Assembly (NCBI GenBank): GCA_945861295.1
Contig: CAMAUF010000097.1
Span: 1 to 7,389, forward strand
Direction: 5' to 3'
Length of the DNA: 7,389 nucleotides
Source of the DNA: a bacterium
Lineage (GTDB): Bacteria > Chloroflexota > Dehalococcoidia > Tepidiformales > Tepidiformaceae
The translations under genes were made by a program, and so were the position numbers. Shown one piece after another: positions 5,037 to 7,389 of this stretch. The notes below the pieces were generated by a model. That model made no database searches, was not told where the DNA came from, and saw nothing but the letters and a program-made list of their open reading frames with translations. Positions within the stretch are counted from its first letter, which is position 1, and every line of letters begins with the position of its first letter.

Positions 5037-6179
5037 ATGGCCGCCATCAACGTCTCGGGAACGATCGCGCCCGGCTGGGAGCGCGTCCAGTACGCCTTCG
5101 GGGAGTCGTTCACCCAACGCGGCGACGTCGGCGCTTCGCTCAGCGTCGTGCTCGATGGCAAGCGCATGGTCGATCTCTGGGGCGGCTACACCGACGCTTC
5201 GCTGACAACGGAGTGGCAAGAGGACTCGATCGTCAACGTCTATTCGACCACGAAGGGGATCACCGCGATTGCGGCTGCGATCCTCGTCGACCGGGGCGAA
5301 CTCGACGTCAATGGCGCCGTGGTCCGCTACTGGCCGGAATTTGGCGGGGCAGGCAAGAGCGGCATCCCGGTGCGCTGGCTGCTTTCGCACGAGGCCGGGC
5401 TGCCCGTGATCGACGCACCGATCCCGCCCGGCGGCGCGCTTGATTGGGGGACGATGACTCGCCTCCTCCAACAGCAGACGCCCGTCTGGCAGCCGGGAAC
5501 GAAGATGGGCTACCACGCGGTGACGTACGGCTGGCTTGTGGGCGAGGTGATCCGCCGGATCACCGGGAAAAGCCCCGGCGCCTTCGTCCGCGACGAGATC
5601 GCGAAGCCTCTTGGCGTCGACTTCTTCATCGGCACGCCAGCGCGCGAGGATGGCCGGATCGCGAGCATGATCCCGCAAGCGGCCGGGCTGGCCGGCAACG
5701 CCGATCCGAACTCGTTGGCCGCGCGCGCGCTCGGCCTGGCCGGGCCGCCGGCGGGGGCTGGCGTAAATACAAGGGAATGGCGCGCCGCCGAACTCCCGGC
5801 CGCCAACGGCCATACCAACGCGCGCGCCCTGGCGCACATCTACGGCTGCCTAGCGCGAGGCGGCGATCTCGGCGGCGTCCGGCTGCTTCGCAAGAAGACG
5901 ATCGAGACGTTCGCGACCGAGGTCGTGTCGGGGGACGACGCAGTGATCGGCATCCACGCCCGGCGGGGGCTCGGCTTCATCATCAGTTCGCCGGGCGGGC
6001 GGTACCATTGGGGGCCAAACCCGCGCTCGTTTGGCCACTCCGGCGCGGGCGGCTCGCTCGGCTTCGCCGACCCGGACGCCAAGCTCGGGCTCGGTTACGC
6101 CATGAACAAGATGGCCTCGGGCCTCAGCGCCGACCCTCGCTGGACGCCGCTGATCGACGCGGTGTACGCCTGCCTGTAA
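5037..6179 (+). CDS. Beta-lactamase-fold serine hydrolase (EstB-like esterase family)
   Basis: A 380-residue enzyme of the class C beta-lactamase/penicillin-binding superfamily, more likely an esterase or amidase than a true beta-lactamase. The catalytic S70-T-T-K73 (VYSTTKG) gives the nucleophile and base. Y159 in GYHAVTYGWLVGE occupies the place of the YxN tyrosine, and H333-S-G-A-G-G-S stands where class C enzymes have KTG, as is usual in EstB-type carboxylesterases. The LWGGYTD and LLSHEAGLP segments are also typical of this family. Length is normal. I see no signal peptide: the N-terminus MAAINVSGTIAPGW is polar, so the enzyme is probably cytoplasmic, which argues against a resistance role. 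The start is set by the GAGGAGG. It is transcribed away from the small-protein operon and converges on the lipoprotein gene 18 bases beyond its stop. The natural substrate is unknown. Confidence 0.9.
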   Translation: MAAINVSGTIAPGWERVQYAFGESFTQRGDVGASLSVVLDGKRMVDLWGGYTDASLTTEWQEDSIVNVYSTTKGITAIAAAILVDRGELDVNGAVVRYWPEFGGAGKSGIPVRWLLSHEAGLPVIDAPIPPGGALDWGTMTRLLQQQTPVWQPGTKMGYHAVTYGWLVGEVIRRITGKSPGAFVRDEIAKPLGVDFFIGTPAREDGRIASMIPQAAGLAGNADPNSLAARALGLAGPPAGAGVNTREWRAAELPAANGHTNARALAHIYGCLARGGDLGGVRLLRKKTIETFATEVVSGDDAVIGIHARRGLGFIISSPGGRYHWGPNPRSFGHSGAGGSLGFADPDAKLGLGYAMNKMASGLSADPRWTPLIDAVYACL

Positions 6180-6194
6180 GGCTTGCGGCAGGCG
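6167..6194. terminator. Hairpin at convergent gene ends, probable bidirectional terminator
   Basis: CGCCTGCC (6167-6174) pairs perfectly with GGCAGGCG (6187-6194) around 12 bases that include the hydrolase stop codon. It occupies the 18-base gap between the hydrolase (ends 6179) and the lipoprotein gene (ends 6198). No T-run is present on either side, so termination efficiency is uncertain, but the position suits a shared terminator. Confidence 0.45.
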
Positions 6195-6197
6195 CTA

Positions 6198-6932
6198 CTA
6201 CTTGCAGGCCCGGGTTGGCTCGCAGGTGAAGTCGAGCTTGCCTTTGACTTTAATGACCCGTGCCTTCCCGGTGGCGAACGACTCGGTGGCGCCGAACTCG
6301 AACTCCGCGGTGACCCGGTCGTTATCGAAGCGGGTGATGTTGAAGAAACCCGCTTCCGAGACGCCGAAGAGCGCGTCGCCGATGCCGAGGAGCAGACCGA
6401 ACTGGCCCGCCTTGGCGGCGCCGAAGTTCGAGCCCACACCGATCACGTATCTCCCGGCCTTGTGCGGGACCATCTCCTCGGTGCTTCCGGCGCCCGGGAT
6501 GAAGTTCAGGTTGATCGCCCTATCTTTGGTGCCCGAAGTTGGGGACTCGCTGCAGTTGAGGATCAGGAAGAGTTGCCCCTTCTCGACGATGTTCTTGCGA
6601 ATTTCGTCCGGCATCCAATAGCTCACGCCCGCGGCGCCGAGTTCGTCCTTGGTTTTGAACGACTGAGTGACATCGCCGGATACGGATACCTCGCAGCCAG
6701 CGCCCTTCCCACCCGAGGAGGACGATGCGCCGCCGCCGGAGGTCGGGGTCGTCGCTGTCGCGGTCGCCGACCGGGCTCCGGTTGCGGCTGGGCTCGCCGA
6801 GCCTTCCGCGGCCGTGGCGGAGGGCTGCGTTGTCGGCTCATCCGTCGCCGCATCGTCGTCGTCGCCACCGCAGGCAGCGAACGCGGCCGGGATCAACAGA
6901 ATCGAGCCAGCCAGCCACAAGAGTCTTCGCAT
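6198..6932 (-). CDS. Secreted lipoprotein with Ser/Thr/Ala linker and beta-rich domain of unknown function
   Basis: 244 residues. The N-terminus is a lipoprotein signal (MRRLLWLAGSILLIPAAFAAC), with C21 as the likely lipidated residue, followed by an acidic GGDDDD. Residues about 28-79 form a low-complexity Ser/Thr/Ala/Pro/Gly tether typical of Chloroflexota and Actinobacteria cell-envelope proteins. The folded part (80-244) looks beta-rich and ends FNITRFDNDRVTAEFEF, then a GKARVIKVKGKLDFTC strand pair. That pattern resembles immunoglobulin-like or DUF6252-like lipoprotein domains, though I cannot assign a family. C80, C127, C237 and C243 could form two disulfides. The start is fixed by GGAGG seven bases upstream. 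The gene lies behind a strong terminator that insulates it from the CHRD gene on the same strand, so it probably has its own promoter, but I could not identify a convincing one. Confidence 0.8.
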   Translation of the reverse strand: MRRLLWLAGSILLIPAAFAACGGDDDDAATDEPTTQPSATAAEGSASPAATGARSATATATTPTSGGGASSSSGGKGAGCEVSVSGDVTQSFKTKDELGAAGVSYWMPDEIRKNIVEKGQLFLILNCSESPTSGTKDRAINLNFIPGAGSTEEMVPHKAGRYVIGVGSNFGAAKAGQFGLLLGIGDALFGVSEAGFFNITRFDNDRVTAEFEFGATESFATGKARVIKVKGKLDFTCEPTRACK

Positions 6933-6939
6933 CGAACTT

Positions 6940-6964
6940 CCTCCACGCGAGGGCCGTTGCCCTC
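6940..6964 (-). promoter_or_regulatory. Ribosome binding site and leader hairpin of the lipoprotein gene
   Basis: GGAGG (6944-6940 on the minus strand) lies seven bases before ATG 6932. Four bases further upstream, GAGGGC and GCCCTC (6949-6954 and 6959-6964) form a six-pair hairpin with a four-base loop in the likely 5' leader. The RBS is firm. The hairpin leaves the RBS free and may only stabilise the message. Confidence 0.6.
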
Positions 6965-6986
6965 CGTACTATCCTACAAGAAGTCC

Positions 6987-7018
6987 ACAAGGCCCGGCAG
7001 CCGCCTGCCGGGCCTTGT
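6987..7018 (-). terminator. Strong 14-bp stem hairpin terminator downstream of the CHRD gene
   Basis: ACAAGGCCCGGCAG (6987-7000) and CTGCCGGGCCTTGT (7005-7018) are perfect reverse complements around a four-base loop. On the minus strand it follows the frame-corrected CHRD stop (7046) by 27 bases and precedes the lipoprotein leader. No real U-tract follows (GGACTTCTTG), as in many high-GC terminators. It is symmetric, so it could also block plus-strand transcription. Confidence 0.78.
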
Positions 7019-7045
7019 CACTCCTCCCCGTCTGGATCTGGGAGG

Positions 7046-7389
7046 TTACGCCTTGCGGCGGCGTGAGACTGCGAGCACCGCGCCACCCGCGGCGAGGCCG
7101 AGGAGCGCGAACCCGAGTGGCTGCATCCACGCGAAGCCGCTGGACGACTCCACACCGGTGCCGGTACTCGGGGCGCCGGGCGCGCCCGAGATCTGGCCGC
7201 GGACGATTCCCGCCGGATTGCTGAGGAGTGAACGTTCACGTAGAGGCCGCCGCTCCGCAACGCGCTGACGAACCCAGCCCAGTTACCCGCCAGCGGGCCG
7301 ATCAGTTTATCGGGCGTAATGGTGACCGCGTTGTGGATTGCGTTCACGCCGACCGCGTCCAACCCGAAGAGGAAGGCGACGACTGGACC
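7046..7389 (-). pseudogene. CHRD-domain surface protein, 3' part, with an apparent one-base frameshift
   Basis: The gene enters from the right edge, its 5' end outside the window. From 7389 the frame reads GPVVAFLFG...AVTITPDKLIGPLAGNWAGF...GGLYVNVHSSA, the hallmark end of a CHRD domain (named from chordin; also common in bacterial exported proteins). Such domains normally continue A-N-P-x-G-x-I-R-G-Q-I. Here that continuation is in the next frame, starting at AAT 7219-7217: NPAGIVRGQI. One base is missing around 7220. The corrected frame then gives APSTGTG, a linker, a hydrophobic segment (FALLGLAAGGAVLAV) and a SRRRKA tail, stopping at TAA 7048-7046. This looks like an LPxTG-type sorting signal with Ala for Leu. 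Uncorrected, the frame yields Arg/Ser/Ala-rich nonsense and stops at 7018, touching the terminator stem. Either a real recent mutation or a base-calling error; the intact downstream part cannot tell them apart. Confidence 0.82.

Noticed and set aside
4895..5167. N-terminal extension of the small protein to 198 residues
   Set aside because: The extension covers the divergent promoter region and is antisense to the 5' part of the serine hydrolase.
5037..6179. Class C beta-lactamase conferring antibiotic resistance
   Set aside because: No signal peptide is seen, the KTG triad is replaced by HSG, and family-specific segments point to EstB-like esterases.
7228..7239. Perfect 12-bp palindrome GTGAACGTTCAC, superficially like a LexA or other operator
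   Set aside because: It simply encodes the conserved V-N-V-H of the CHRD domain, lies within a gene, and has no 4-base centre as a LexA site requires.
6183..7268. Plus-strand 361-codon frame opposite the lipoprotein and CHRD genes
   Set aside because: It is the shadow of the minus-strand genes, reads through a 14-bp terminator stem, and has a low-complexity translation.

Overview
The window looks like a chromosomal segment of a high-GC bacterium. A Chloroflexota-type organism is my best guess: several genes look leaderless, SAT/P-rich lipoproteins and an A-P-x-T-G-type C-terminal anchor are present, and the LexA operator is of the Gram-positive (GAAC-N4-GTTC) kind. None of these is diagnostic, and I assign the phylum only as inference.

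Left, accessory part (1-1392). The window opens in the 3' end of a transposase resembling the ISNCY/IS1202 group, with two imperfect tandem copies of a terminal-type repeat at its stop codon. About 370 bases follow with no convincing gene but several inverted repeats. Next comes a type II toxin-antitoxin pair of VapBC type: a small antitoxin, apparently read from a leaderless mRNA, and an overlapping PIN-domain ribonuclease.

Centre (1439-4907). Three genes lie on the minus strand. In transcription order they are a 107-residue unrecognised protein, a class I SAM-dependent methyltransferase 4 nt behind it, and a large DEAD/DEAH-family helicase with a C-terminal four-cysteine cluster, matching MrfA (YprA). 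The helicase has its own promoter (TTGACC-17 bp-TATTGT). A perfect LexA/SOS-box palindrome sits between the -10 box and the ATG, so the helicase is very probably damage-inducible independently of the two upstream genes. This is the strongest regulatory signal in the window.

Right (4908-7389). A regulatory region of about 140 bp with repeats separates the minus-strand group from a divergent plus-strand serine hydrolase (beta-lactamase/EstB fold) that has a clear ribosome binding site. The hydrolase converges on a minus-strand lipoprotein gene, with a shared hairpin between them. Upstream of the lipoprotein is a strong 14-bp stem terminator. Beyond it is the 3' part of a CHRD-domain surface protein, also on the minus strand, split by an apparent one-base deletion. 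Past the shift the other frame gives the expected end of the domain, a sortase-like motif, a membrane segment and an Arg/Lys tail.

Functionally the window combines mobile/TA cargo, a DNA-repair helicase under SOS control, and cell-envelope proteins. I see no CRISPR array, tRNA or rRNA.
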